Below, piece by piece: positions 16,401 to 24,290 of a stretch of DNA of 48,000 nt (the stretch's first letter is position 1; every line of letters starts with the position of its first letter). The notes beneath the pieces were generated by a model, which saw nothing but the letters and a program-made list of their open reading frames with translations, did no database searches and was not told where the DNA came from. The DNA is taken from positions 1 to 48,000 of IMG/VR virus record IMGVR_UViG_3300035703_000139. The stretch is one strand, 5' to 3'. Source of the stretch: a virus. A program made the translations under genes and the position numbers.

Positions 16401-19000
16401 CGCGCGCGTGGCAAGAAGCAAGCCGCACACGCAAAGCACCAAATACTGCCGGCATGTCGCAGCAAGAAATCGACGCCCTGCAAAGTGCTATGCAGTCTGT
16501 GCAACAGGCACTGAACTTCACTATCGAGTCGATGGTCATTGACAACTATCTACCGACCGCTAACAAGCCGCCGGCCGTTCGTCAGCGTCTCGAAAAATTC
16601 TGGGAGCGCCACACCGACAAACACCTCTGGCAAATCCCGCCAGCCGAGTTGCGCGCGGCCAGCCCCGAAGGCTACGCCGAAATGCAGCGCCTTGAAAAGT
16701 TGCGTAATCCGTCCTATATGCCTATGGTCGCGCAAGGCTCCCACTTTGTTGCCGCCTATAAGCGCAAGCCCGACGGCAGCCGTGGCGAAATCGTGGGCCT
16801 CGTAGCCTACTCTCCGCGCAGCATACCTCAACGTCTGCGCGGTTCGCCCGATCAAGAAGCCGCCGCAATCCAGCAACTACGCTCGGAGTTTGGCGACACT
16901 CGCAAATTCATTGTGATGGACCAGGGCGTCCAATTCACCAACGATTCGCAGGCGCAACAAATTCGCAACAGTGCCGACTTCATCGCACAATACATGGAGC
17001 GCATTCGCTCCGAAGCATCCGCGTCCGGTAACAAGCGCGTGCTTCAAGCCGTGCGCGAAATGACTAACCAGATGAACAAGGCTACTATCGACCGTATCTT
17101 CCGGCCGAACAACGATATTCTGCGCGCCATTACGCCACAAAACGAAAGCAGTTATCTGCTTGACGTGCTGCCCCAATACCTGCTATCTATTGCCAAAGTC
17201 CAAGCCCGCAGTTATACGCAGACAGCATACAAAGATGCGACCAAGAACTTGTCGCAAAATGACAAAGCCTATTGGGACGAACTGCGCGACTACGCTACCA
17301 GCCCCTCCGAAGCCTTCGGCAACCTACGCGCCCTAGCCTTCTATCAGTATCTCGGCGGTGCGCTCGACACCGCGTTCATCAACTTGTTCCAGAACTTTGC
17401 TACGAACGCCATGCTTACGCGCGACGGCGGCGCCGAAGGAACAAAAATCTTTGGGCAAGTTGCTGCGCGCATGGGCTACAACAAGAAACTCGGCGCTAAA
17501 AAACTTGTCGATCCCGCAGGCTTTATTAACGCCTACATCGACGCGCACGCCAATCCCCAAGAGCGCGCCGCCATTCAGCGTGCTATGAAGCAGGGCATCT
17601 TTGCGCCAGTCTTTACGAACGAAAGCCGCAGCCAGTTCACCGTCGAAGGCTTGCGCCGCGCCGGCTTTAAGAATCCACAGCGCGCCTTCAAGTTCTTCAA
17701 CACGACTACCCGTTGGCTTGGCATGCCGATGCAGGTCGTGGAATCCTACAACCGCGCCGTCGCATTCACATCCGCTTACAAGTTGGCGCAACAGAAGCCA
17801 GAAGTCATTGCGTTTGCAAACCGAGTTGATGGCACCAACTACACCAACGCCTACGACTACGCTGTCGGCAAAGTTATTGACACGCAGTTTTTAACAACTA
17901 AAGAAGACCGCGCCCTATTCCAACGCTTCCATCCGGTAGCAGAACTTGCTACGCAGTTTCTGTCCTACCCATTCAAAGCAATCGAGCAATACTTCCGTGC
18001 CGGTGCCCAAGCAATCAAGGGTGCGGCCGGCGGCGACATCGCTCTTCTTCGCGCAGGCACCATATCGCTGCTGCTAACCATCGGCCCCATCGTAGGGTTG
18101 GCCGGTATCTTCGCACTACCCTTTGTTGACTTTGCCAAGGAACTTGCCGAAGATCTTATTGCGGCTGCGTGGGGTACCCCACAAAACTTCGAAGCCGACA
18201 TTCAGGAGTGGGCTGGCGGCGGTCGCTTCGGCGAGTTTCTCGTCGGTGGTGCTGCACAAGCCTACGACATTGCTACTCTGCGGCGCCGTCTAGCATTGGA
18301 CCCCGTGCCCTATAACGACCTTATCAATTTGTCGGTCTCCACGTTGTTTGGTCCGGTCGGCTCCATGATCCAAATTCCCCAGAACATGTACGCCTACTAT
18401 CAGAATGGCGACTACTGGCAGATGGCCGCAAGCATTATGCCCCGCTTTGCGGGCAACGTAGTGAAGGGTGCCCAGGTTGCTGTCGCCGAAGAGCAATTCA
18501 CTAGGCGCGGCAACCGCATCATCACACCAGAAATTGTCGAGCGTACCGGAGAAGTTGCCGGTCTGTCGGCCCCGGTTGCTGCCGGTGTCCGCACTGCTCT
18601 TGGTTTTGCGCCGCCCGAGTTTGCCCGCCAGCGCGAAATTGTTGCTATTGAGCAGGAACTTCAGTCGGCCACACGTTCTCGTTCTGAACGCAACAGCAAA
18701 GAACTGTCCCGCATGCTTCTCCGTATGCTTGAATATCGGCAGGCAAACGAAATGGAGCGGGCCAGCGCCGAAATTCGCCGTTACTCCGAACGCCTGCGTG
18801 AAATCCAACAAGAAGAATTGGCGCGGCCTGACTACGCTCGCGCACTTCCGAACCACGAAGCCAACCTGCGCCGCGCCATCCGCGACTTCTACGGCATTGC
18901 ATCCGAAGAAGCAATTCAGCGCAGCGGTCGCACAGCCGCCCGGCCTGAAGTTCTTCGCCAGCGCGCAATTGTTGACTGGCGTAACCAACCACCTAACTAA
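13415..19000 (+). CDS. Giant internal virion protein with metallopeptidase-like motif
   Basis: An 1861-aa protein, the largest in the window and of the size class of podovirus ejection proteins. Gly/Ala-rich helices near 115-160 and 270-295 could insert in membranes. Pro/Gln/Ala-rich linkers lie around 295-335 and 490-710. VAIHEGFHVAEN carries HEGFH at 786-790, a zinc-metallopeptidase HExxH, with a candidate third ligand E834 in NPSEVRAYG. A hydrophobic stretch lies at about 1548-1575, followed by a charged helical C-terminus. The later part resembles large polyvalent, LPD-type regions. It probably enters the host with the DNA, where the peptidase could open the envelope or cleave host proteins. 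It could instead be a structural relic. Confidence 0.75.
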   Translation: MTIIVLPNGREIDVDTPDPQRAAAVARLVFQREHPNEYNAWAAQQPAGGSVERASRGIDEFQGRVYGTIEAIGAATGIESLEQFGRRGAQRNVVEAEAAMPAARLRSFGEAEGVGGILRAGQQAIAGSLPELPGPIAGAVAGSRFGIPGAIIGAAIGSLPSLPGGNVQAQRQEAARQAGGVEPEQIPSPGLALAAAVPQALVGGALDVLTLRLARVIGVPAEEVGRTLLPRIARGIGAGAVTEVPEEVIQTAIQRAQAGQSLLDNDAMSDYYEAALGGAFAGGAFGGAVAGVAGRRPQAAQAAQPPTEEQPPEAAATPPEPPPGPVLPDAPLPVESAEQANEIIAARGLRLPEGIDDTGRIAAANIALNNEYRAEVDRIRNNELDSFLGRTQLQPAAEGAPQDLAPAADALTRNVLTAIGEGRLSEPRFTSRQITDLALENLGDAGPVPVRTRTQVKKYLDALQEAGYLQPAGKIGKDTAYTLPLRQAEAVAATPAPVVSATAPVAPPTVNVEPEVPAAPPVAQAITLTDLATNPQSASQFLDRAFAQNPGAINSVQSLQAAARNEGLVLPPDLATGLFAQAKQSGILSPTNLYVPPAKRAQRQQAPAAAAATQALNQIAQTGTFATISPQAAQQTAAAQQASEDLQEAVRSAPAPTQPRGATPAQQPSAPAPTAAPQPPPLPPGFTPSTEPPPAGFTRAGSLGTAQQPLDAATARQEGERAFRRVLGQNGRIEIEDRIFLEDLDAAVQQAAADAGITNIDGAAIGDLAILALRDGATPITDVAIHEGFHVAENMGLFTPNEQVILNANLDRIREVIRQRIPSVSEQDLANPSEVRAYGLNARVFQRADFGSTVNRIFDKLTNFVDRLGSFVRGRGFQSWRDVYDSFYAGEMANRQGAAARYPGDNANVNFAASGALRGDPKDQPRVQRVAKDELSYFLRWFGSPIMTIGKVRPNMRAVADTQKTLYTRANEAVDATENLITGLYRLPPESVTKVTRAWQEASRTRKAPNTAGMSQQEIDALQSAMQSVQQALNFTIESMVIDNYLPTANKPPAVRQRLEKFWERHTDKHLWQIPPAELRAASPEGYAEMQRLEKLRNPSYMPMVAQGSHFVAAYKRKPDGSRGEIVGLVAYSPRSIPQRLRGSPDQEAAAIQQLRSEFGDTRKFIVMDQGVQFTNDSQAQQIRNSADFIAQYMERIRSEASASGNKRVLQAVREMTNQMNKATIDRIFRPNNDILRAITPQNESSYLLDVLPQYLLSIAKVQARSYTQTAYKDATKNLSQNDKAYWDELRDYATSPSEAFGNLRALAFYQYLGGALDTAFINLFQNFATNAMLTRDGGAEGTKIFGQVAARMGYNKKLGAKKLVDPAGFINAYIDAHANPQERAAIQRAMKQGIFAPVFTNESRSQFTVEGLRRAGFKNPQRAFKFFNTTTRWLGMPMQVVESYNRAVAFTSAYKLAQQKPEVIAFANRVDGTNYTNAYDYAVGKVIDTQFLTTKEDRALFQRFHPVAELATQFLSYPFKAIEQYFRAGAQAIKGAAGGDIALLRAGTISLLLTIGPIVGLAGIFALPFVDFAKELAEDLIAAAWGTPQNFEADIQEWAGGGRFGEFLVGGAAQAYDIATLRRRLALDPVPYNDLINLSVSTLFGPVGSMIQIPQNMYAYYQNGDYWQMAASIMPRFAGNVVKGAQVAVAEEQFTRRGNRIITPEIVERTGEVAGLSAPVAAGVRTALGFAPPEFARQREIVAIEQELQSATRSRSERNSKELSRMLLRMLEYRQANEMERASAEIRRYSERLREIQQEELARPDYARALPNHEANLRRAIRDFYGIASEEAIQRSGRTAARPEVLRQRAIVDWRNQPPN

Positions 19001-19004
19001 GTAG

Positions 19005-19039
19005 TTGAAGTCTTGTAGGCAATTTTGTAAACTGCCTAC
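19005..19039 (+). promoter_or_regulatory. Sigma70-type promoter with dyad; probably leaderless transcript
   Basis: TTGAAG (19005-19010), a 17-bp spacer and TAAACT (19028-19033) form a good promoter. The inverted repeat TAGGCA-N11-TGCCTA covers the spacer and -10. The ATG is at 19040, only six bases past the -10, so transcription should begin at or next to the start codon. No ribosome site is present. Confidence 0.65.
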
Positions 19040-19816
19040 ATGACCGAACCCCTCGTTTATTGTATTGGCGTGGATCACCGCGAGCCGGATACCCTCGCCG
19101 TCACCGAACATTCAGCGTATGGCTATGCTTCGCAGTCGCTGCCAATTCTGCATCTCGAACATCTCGACCTGCGGAAGCGCCAACTCTTTGACAGGCCGTG
19201 GCGCATTGACGAGAATGGCACCTACCGCGACGAACGCGATGGCAAGCCCTTCAGCGTGCAGTTCAGCCACTCGCGCTTCCTCGCACCTATCGTTGCCAAA
19301 GAAGCAGGCTACTCTGAGTGGGCACTCTTCACAGATTGCGATTGGCTCTGGCTGAACGATCCCTACAAGATTCTTGAAGAGGCCGATCCTTCTAAGACCG
19401 TAATGGTCGTACCACATAACTTCCAGCCAACCGCCACCGTCAAGATGGACGGCCAACCGCAGTCCCGCTACCACCGCAAACTGTGGTCCGCGCTTGTGCT
19501 TTGGAACCTGCGCTCTAAGAAACTGCCCACAATCGAAATGGTCAACAGCGCAGAAGGCGGCTTCCTGCATCGCTTCGGCTGGCTCGACGACTCCGACATC
19601 GGCTACCTTTCCGAGTCGTGGCATTGGGTGCCCGGCCATAGCCCCACCACCGCCGCCGCCAAAGACCTCCTGCACACCCACAACAAGCACACCCCTATCC
19701 ACGCTGTCCACTTCACCTTTGGGCCGCCCGTGCCAGGCATGACTGACCGTGAGCCTACGGCCTTCGACACGCTATGGACCAACGAACTTATTGACGCAAC
19801 GAGGAACCGCTTCTAA
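19040..19816 (+). CDS. Glycosyltransferase, GT-A type
   Basis: A 258-aa protein. WALFTDCDWLWLNDPYKIL (about 94-112) carries a DxD metal/nucleotide-sugar motif (D99-C-D101) in the context usual for GT-A enzymes with a following 'N.P..' loop. Later HxH/HAVHFTFGPP (about 225-236) could supply the C-terminal metal-binding His. It is cytoplasmic, with no membrane segment. The acceptor is unknown. It overlaps the next gene by one base (TAATG), and that protein has its own glycosyltransferase domain, so the two probably act in one pathway. Confidence 0.75.
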   Translation: MTEPLVYCIGVDHREPDTLAVTEHSAYGYASQSLPILHLEHLDLRKRQLFDRPWRIDENGTYRDERDGKPFSVQFSHSRFLAPIVAKEAGYSEWALFTDCDWLWLNDPYKILEEADPSKTVMVVPHNFQPTATVKMDGQPQSRYHRKLWSALVLWNLRSKKLPTIEMVNSAEGGFLHRFGWLDDSDIGYLSESWHWVPGHSPTTAAAKDLLHTHNKHTPIHAVHFTFGPPVPGMTDREPTAFDTLWTNELIDATRNRF

Positions 19817-21960
19817 TGCGCCGCAAAATTGTAACCACGCTTGGTCCCGGCGGCTGGGAACTCTACGGCAAACGCTTTGCTGACTCCTTCGAAAAGTATT
19901 GGCCCGCCGACATCCCCCTAGAAATCTGGTGCCACCACCTTGACGCCCCGCCCTCGCACCCCCGCGCGCAATTTTATTGCTTAGACAGCCTGCCAAGTTT
20001 TCAGAAAATTACTTCGATGCTAGGCCCCGACGCCAAGGACGGCCCCTCGCTAGGCTACGCTTTCAAGGCCGTCGCACTCGCCAACGCCGTGTCACCAGAA
20101 CTTGATTGGCTCGCATTCATCGACGCTGACACCGAAACGATGCGGCCTGTTGACGACGAACTTCTTGACCGCCTCTTCGACGAGCGGTGCGACCTGACGT
20201 ATCTGTGGCGCAAAGGCATTGCCGAATCCGAAGGCTCGTGGTTCGCGTTCAACGTCAAGACCAAAGAAGGTGCGGGCCTGCTCGCAGACTACTACGGCCT
20301 ATACGCATCTGGCCAAGCCTACAAACTCAAGAAGCCGCACGACAACGCCGTCCTCGATCACATCTCAATGATCCACCAAGCCCACGGTCTCCGCGTTGGC
20401 AACTTGAGCAACGGCGCACTTGGCCTTGACGCCTTCCACCAGTCGCCGCTGGGCGCCTACATGCTGCACTACAAAGGCCCCAACAAAGACACAATCGCCA
20501 ATCCTGGCATCGGCGTGCCGTCCCGCTACGAAACCCTGTGCAAGGTCGCAGTCCACGCCTACCAACAGACCGGCCGCGCCGACCTCGTAGAAGTGGGCAC
20601 ATGGAATGGCAGCCGCGCCGTGCATCTTGCCGAATCGCTGTTCGCTGCCGGCGCTACCCGCGTCTCTTATACTGGCTTCGACACCTTCGAATCTGGCAAT
20701 GACCGTTTGCACGAAGGCGACACCAAGCCCGACGCTACACAAGAGTTTGTGCGTTGCCGCCTCGACAACTACAAGACTTTGTGTTCCCGGCAGGGCCGCA
20801 CCTTTGACTACACCTTGATCCAAGGCAACACCCTTACTACACTACCAGCACTTGCCGACGATCTAAAGGCTGCCACGTTCGCATATATCGACGGCGGGCA
20901 TTCTTACGAAACGACGCTCAGCGATTACAACTGCCTGAAGCACGTCCCCTACATTGTCTTCGATGACCTGATTGCAGAGCCAGAAGAAGGCGCGCCAGAA
21001 GGCCCGCGCGAAGTCATGCGTAAGCACGCCACAGGCCAGAAGACAATCTGGAATTCGGGCGACTACTACGCTGGCCTCAAGCAAACCATCTGTTTCGGCC
21101 TCGTCACAGCGCCCGGCTTCAAGCCTTACGAACTGAAGCAAGCCTTGCAAGTGAAGCCTGTAGACTCCGTTGACAAGTCCTACCAAGCAGACTACATTGC
21201 ACAAAATGCCAAAGCCCTGACCGAGTGGCTGCCCACCTATCAGGCGCACAACCGGAGCGCAATTCTAGTATCTGCCGGCCCCACGCTGCCACAACATCTT
21301 GACGAAATTCGCGCGAAGCAGGCGGCTGGTGGCGTCGTATTTGCTGTGAAGCACGCCCTGCCGGCCCTTGCATCCGGTGGCATCACGCCTGACTACATTG
21401 TAATCCTCGACCCGCGCCCGGCCGACGGCCAATCCACGCACGGTATCATGCGCCGCGACTTGTTCGCAAGCGTGCAGCCCGGCGACAAAGTCCTCTTTGC
21501 AACCATGACGCATCCATCCGTCCGCGAACTGCTTGAAGCCAAGCAGGCCCGGCTCATCGGCTGGCACGCCCTGACCGACGCGCTTAAGGCCGTCAACGCA
21601 AACGACATCACCAGCGGCTTGCGCGTAGGCGGCGGCACCTGCTCTGCTACCCGAATGCCAACCCTCGCTTTCGTCATGGGTTTCCGGCGCCTAGACTTCT
21701 ATGGCTTCGACTTCTTCTACCCAAGCGACACAACACAAGACACCATCAAGCAGCAACTCATGACCGTCGAACTGGGCAAGCCTTCCAAGAAGTTCTTGAC
21801 GACGGGCGAACTCGTAGCAGCAATGCAAGACCTGGGCGTCTGGGCCAAGTGGATGGTTGACAACAACTTAGACATTCAGTTCTTTGGCGACGGCGCCGGC
21901 CCGCACATTTGGTCCAGTGTAGCACCCAACTACAAGCCGCCCCTTGAATATCCAAACTAG
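19816..21960 (+). CDS. Three-domain glycosyltransferase-methyltransferase-DUF115 (Maf-like) protein
   Basis: A 714-aa protein with three enzyme-like domains in order. (1) Residues 1 to about 230: GT-A-like, with WLAFIDADTE placing DAD at 103-105. (2) About 235-430: class I SAM methyltransferase, with glycine loop VEVGTWNGS at 258-266 and AYIDGGHSYE at 356-365, as in the Methyltransf_24 type. (3) About 480-710: DUF115/MptE-like, with SAILVSAGPTLPQHLDEI at 481-498 and GGITPDYIVILDP at 521-533. DUF115 is the core of Maf motility-associated factors, which put nonulosonic acids on flagellin. Together they suggest making, capping or methylating a glycan on a virion or host-surface protein. The fusion is unusual; the target is unknown. 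Confidence 0.8.
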   Translation: MRRKIVTTLGPGGWELYGKRFADSFEKYWPADIPLEIWCHHLDAPPSHPRAQFYCLDSLPSFQKITSMLGPDAKDGPSLGYAFKAVALANAVSPELDWLAFIDADTETMRPVDDELLDRLFDERCDLTYLWRKGIAESEGSWFAFNVKTKEGAGLLADYYGLYASGQAYKLKKPHDNAVLDHISMIHQAHGLRVGNLSNGALGLDAFHQSPLGAYMLHYKGPNKDTIANPGIGVPSRYETLCKVAVHAYQQTGRADLVEVGTWNGSRAVHLAESLFAAGATRVSYTGFDTFESGNDRLHEGDTKPDATQEFVRCRLDNYKTLCSRQGRTFDYTLIQGNTLTTLPALADDLKAATFAYIDGGHSYETTLSDYNCLKHVPYIVFDDLIAEPEEGAPEGPREVMRKHATGQKTIWNSGDYYAGLKQTICFGLVTAPGFKPYELKQALQVKPVDSVDKSYQADYIAQNAKALTEWLPTYQAHNRSAILVSAGPTLPQHLDEIRAKQAAGGVVFAVKHALPALASGGITPDYIVILDPRPADGQSTHGIMRRDLFASVQPGDKVLFATMTHPSVRELLEAKQARLIGWHALTDALKAVNANDITSGLRVGGGTCSATRMPTLAFVMGFRRLDFYGFDFFYPSDTTQDTIKQQLMTVELGKPSKKFLTTGELVAAMQDLGVWAKWMVDNNLDIQFFGDGAGPHIWSSVAPNYKPPLEYPN

Positions 21961-21965
21961 ATTTT

Positions 21966-21987
21966 CTAGCAATTCTGTGCTATGCTA
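21966..21987 (+). promoter_or_regulatory. Extended -10 promoter with dyad; probably leaderless transcript
   Basis: TGTGCTATGCT contains an extended -10 (TGC then TATGCT at 21981-21986) inside the dyad CTAGCA...TGCTAG. The TAGCA-N6-TGCTA core matches the element before 9997. The -35 (around 21958) is poor. The ATG at 21994 lies seven bases past the -10 with no ribosome site. Confidence 0.5.
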
Positions 21988-21993
21988 GACCGC

Positions 21994-22242
21994 ATGGCCA
22001 AGCGTCCGAAATTTAATTTCAAAGCCGAACATAAGAATCCTTCCGGTGGTTTGTCGGAGGCTGGGCGTCGCGCATACAACCGTGCGACCGGCGCCAATCT
22101 AAAGCCTCCGCAGCCGGAAGGTGGCTCTCGCCGCGACTCTTTCTGTGCGCGCTCTGCCGGCCAAATGAAGATGTGGCCCAAGGCTGCTAAAGATCCTAAC
22201 AGCCGCCTACGCAAAGCCCGGCGCGCCTGGAATTGCAAGTAA
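21994..22242 (+). CDS. Small basic phage protein (DUF6321-like)
   Basis: An 82-aa protein of a recognisable phage family: HKNPSGGLSEAGRRAYNRAT (about 11-30), then GANLKPPQPEGGSRRDSFCA and a basic Trp-containing end (WPKAAKDPNSRLRKARRAW). The function is unknown; basicity suggests nucleic-acid binding or packaging with DNA. I chose ATG 21994 rather than 21982 because the family begins at about this point and the promoter -10 overlaps the upstream ATG. Confidence 0.75.
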   Translation: MAKRPKFNFKAEHKNPSGGLSEAGRRAYNRATGANLKPPQPEGGSRRDSFCARSAGQMKMWPKAAKDPNSRLRKARRAWNCK

Positions 22243-22257
22243 CACAGGAACACAAGC

Positions 22258-22539
22258 ATGAAACAAAAGATGCAAAAGCCAAAAAAATTTCAAGCCGGGG
22301 GTATTGCTTCTTTGCCGGCTCTGCGTGGTGTGCGGGCACGTCCGTCGCGTATGCAGTCTGGCGCTAATCAGTATAACTTTGACCCCAATGAAGATCCGAC
22401 CATAGAGGCTATTCAGCGTATTGTGTCTGGTCAACCACCAAAGAATAGTTTTCAACGTGATATCGCTTCAAGTCTTGGTGTTCGCTACAAATCTGGTGGT
22501 ATTATTAAAAACAAAACTAATAAAGTAAAGAAAAAATAA
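22258..22539 (+). CDS. Small basic protein with GG motif
   Basis: A 93-aa protein after [30 protein letters not shown] near the start and [18 protein letters not shown] at the end show the [FY]xxGG[IV] motif shared by several neighbours. The middle is predicted helical ([15 protein letters not shown]). It is lysine-rich, with no known domain. More AT-rich than its neighbours. Confidence 0.6.
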   Translation: MKQKMQKPKKFQAGGIASLPALRGVRARPSRMQSGANQYNFDPNEDPTIEAIQRIVSGQPPKNSFQRDIASSLGVRYKSGGIIKNKTNKVKKK

Positions 22540-22540
22540 C

Positions 22541-22681
22541 ATGCCCCTAAAGTCTGGTAAGTCCAACAAAGTTATTTCACAAAACATTCGCACTGAGATG
22601 GCCGCCGGCCGCCCACAGAAACAAGCCATCGCTATTGCGCTCAGCAAGGCTGGCAAGTCCAAGAAGTCGAAAGGCAAATAA
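22541..22681 (+). CDS. 46-aa basic phage microprotein
   Basis: A short frame starting at ATG 22541, right after the preceding stop, and ending TAA 22679-22681. It reads [20 protein letters not shown], then [20 protein letters not shown] and a Lys/Ser-rich tail. This MPLKSGKS...KQA.AIAL.KAGKS type is a very common phage microprotein, often beside structural genes; its function is unknown. The helix plus basic tail suggests DNA or RNA contact. The next ATG starts one base after its stop. Confidence 0.75.
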   Translation: MPLKSGKSNKVISQNIRTEMAAGRPQKQAIAIALSKAGKSKKSKGK

Positions 22682-22682
22682 C

Positions 22683-23828
22683 ATGAAGCGCAAACCACCC
22701 ATGAAGAAGTATCAAGAAGGCGGCCCCGTCAGCGGCACAACTTTCCGCGAACGCGAGGAAATCCGTAACCGCGAGCGTGACCGCGCATCCGCGCAGCGCG
22801 ACTACGAATCTCGGCGCTCTGCCGGTGTAGCCGAACGCGCCCGCCAACGGCAGGCAGCAGCCGACGAAGACCGCCGTCAGCGCATGGAATCCGAGCGCGA
22901 AACGCGGCGCCAGCGCCTTGCTACTTCTCGCGCACAGGCTGACGTTGAACGCTTCAATCGCCCGCCCCGCGTCGTCCCTTATCAGGAGCGCCTGCCCGCA
23001 GCGCCGCCTGCCAGCGAATCCCCCAGCGGTCGCGCGGCTGCTCCCCAGCCAGCAGCAGGTGGTGGCGGTGCAGGCGGTGGTGGTGGTGGTGGCGGTCGTG
23101 CCACGGTTGCTGCTCCGGGCAGTTCGCCAATGCCTCGCGGCGGCGACGTAATTACGGGTGGTCGTGGCCTCGTGCCGCAGCGCGGCATCCCGCTGACTAC
23201 TCCGCGTATGCCTAACATTGGCGCCGCTGCCGGTCTTACCGCTATGCTTGGCCCTGAAATTGCCTCGCGCACGAGCGACTATGTGGCTAGGCGGCAGGCC
23301 GATTCCGACGCTCTGTACAATGCCGCTGAACTGCGTCGTGCCGCATCCCGCGCCGAACCAATTCAGCAAGACCCTGAGAGCATGGATCTCGTCGCCAACA
23401 CAGAAACGGCGGCTGCGGCTGCCCGTGAAGCCAGTTCGTTGCCAACGCCTCCGCGACCGCCGGCCAATCCGCCCCGCCGCCGCGCCGCCGCGCCGCGCCA
23501 GTCGGAATCCGACCGCCTCAACGATATCTCGCTGGCACTCATTCGCGGTCAGCGTCCAAGCGGTGAAGAAGCCACTAATTTTGCTAAGCGCATGGGCATC
23601 GAAGGCTACAAGAAAGGCGGCATGATTGGCAAGAAGCCTGTCAAGAAGGCAGCCGGCGGCACTGTGCCGAAGCCCAAGGTTCCTGGCCGCTCCGCTGGTC
23701 GCCCGGCCACTACCGTCAAGCCGATGGGCACACGCAGCATGGCCAAGGCCGCCGCACCAAAGAAGCCCGTAGCCATGCCCGCCTTCAAGAAGGGCGGCAA
23801 AGTAGCCATGAAGGGGAAGCGTAAGTAA
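22683..23828 (+). CDS. Arg/Pro/Gly-rich protein with repeated GG motifs
   Basis: A 381-aa protein from ATG 22683 (an earlier in-frame start lies inside the preceding microprotein). KKYQEGGPVSGTTF is at the N-terminus. A long Arg/Glu/Ala charged helix (about 20-90), a Pro/Ala and poly-Gly linker (about 105-140), an Ala-rich helical part and a basic C-terminus with YKKGGMIGKKPVKKAAGG and FKKGGKVAMKGKRK follow. Low complexity prevents family assignment. The ending nearly matches that of the next protein, so they probably share a targeting or DNA-binding tail. Confidence 0.65.
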   Translation: MKRKPPMKKYQEGGPVSGTTFREREEIRNRERDRASAQRDYESRRSAGVAERARQRQAAADEDRRQRMESERETRRQRLATSRAQADVERFNRPPRVVPYQERLPAAPPASESPSGRAAAPQPAAGGGGAGGGGGGGGRATVAAPGSSPMPRGGDVITGGRGLVPQRGIPLTTPRMPNIGAAAGLTAMLGPEIASRTSDYVARRQADSDALYNAAELRRAASRAEPIQQDPESMDLVANTETAAAAAREASSLPTPPRPPANPPRRRAAAPRQSESDRLNDISLALIRGQRPSGEEATNFAKRMGIEGYKKGGMIGKKPVKKAAGGTVPKPKVPGRSAGRPATTVKPMGTRSMAKAAAPKKPVAMPAFKKGGKVAMKGKRK

Positions 23829-23829
23829 T

Positions 23830-24129
23830 ATGGCACAAGCGCCACGCCGTCGCCGTAGGCCGGCACTTACTCCAGAAGATCGTCTAGATATGGAACGCCT
23901 GCGTGCGATGGAACGCGGCCTTGAAATGCGGGGTGGTGGGCGCAGCGGTGTCGATGAATATTGGCAGGCGCCCGTAAACAATTTGTCGCCAGGCATACCC
24001 GATTTAAGTGATCCCGGCTATAGCATACAGCGCCCCAATTCCTTCCGTCTGAAGAAGGGCGGCAAAGTTCCAGCAACTAAGAAGTATCAAAAAGGCGGCA
24101 AGGTCGCCATGAAGAAAGGTAGGAAGTGA
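23830..24129 (+). CDS. Small basic protein with duplicated GGKV tail
   Basis: A 99-aa protein. An Arg-rich N-terminus (APRRRRRPALTPEDRLDMER) leads to the C-terminal tandem LKKGGKVPATKKYQKGGKVA followed by MKKGRK. The tail nearly equals the C-terminus of the upstream 381-aa protein. It may be a virion DNA-binding protein. The stop overlaps the next ATG by one base. Confidence 0.65.
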   Translation: MAQAPRRRRRPALTPEDRLDMERLRAMERGLEMRGGGRSGVDEYWQAPVNNLSPGIPDLSDPGYSIQRPNSFRLKKGGKVPATKKYQKGGKVAMKKGRK

Positions 24130-24290
24130 TGCCCATGATGCGCTCCAATATGAGCAAGCAGGTTAGCAGCGCGCCCTCTAAGAAGAAGCCGGCTGTCAAA
24201 ATGCAGAAGGGCGGCATGGTCGCCTGCAAGGGCTGCCCCAACCCGGCCGCTTGCCGCAAGGCTGGCCGCTGCATGATGGCCCGTGGCTAA
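24129..24290 (+). CDS. 53-aa Cys-containing basic microprotein
   Basis: A short frame from ATG 24129 (TGATG overlap) to TAA 24288-24290. KMQKGGMVACKGCPNPAACR and GRCMMARG hold four Cys in a C-x2-C-x5-C-x5-C pattern, suggesting a small zinc knuckle. The KMQKGGMV segment is another copy of the GG motif seen in the neighbours. It overlaps the next GTG start by eight bases. Confidence 0.65.
   Translation: MPMMRSNMSKQVSSAPSKKKPAVKMQKGGMVACKGCPNPAACRKAGRCMMARG

Noticed and set aside
15350-16504. 384-aa open frame on the - strand within the giant ejection protein
   Set aside because: Antisense of a coherent 1861-aa gene, with no promoter or ribosome site.
22641-23996. 451-aa open frame on the - strand
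   Set aside because: It is the antisense of the 381-aa Arg/Gly-rich gene, has no ribosome site and no familiar content; GC-rich third positions keep the opposite frame open.
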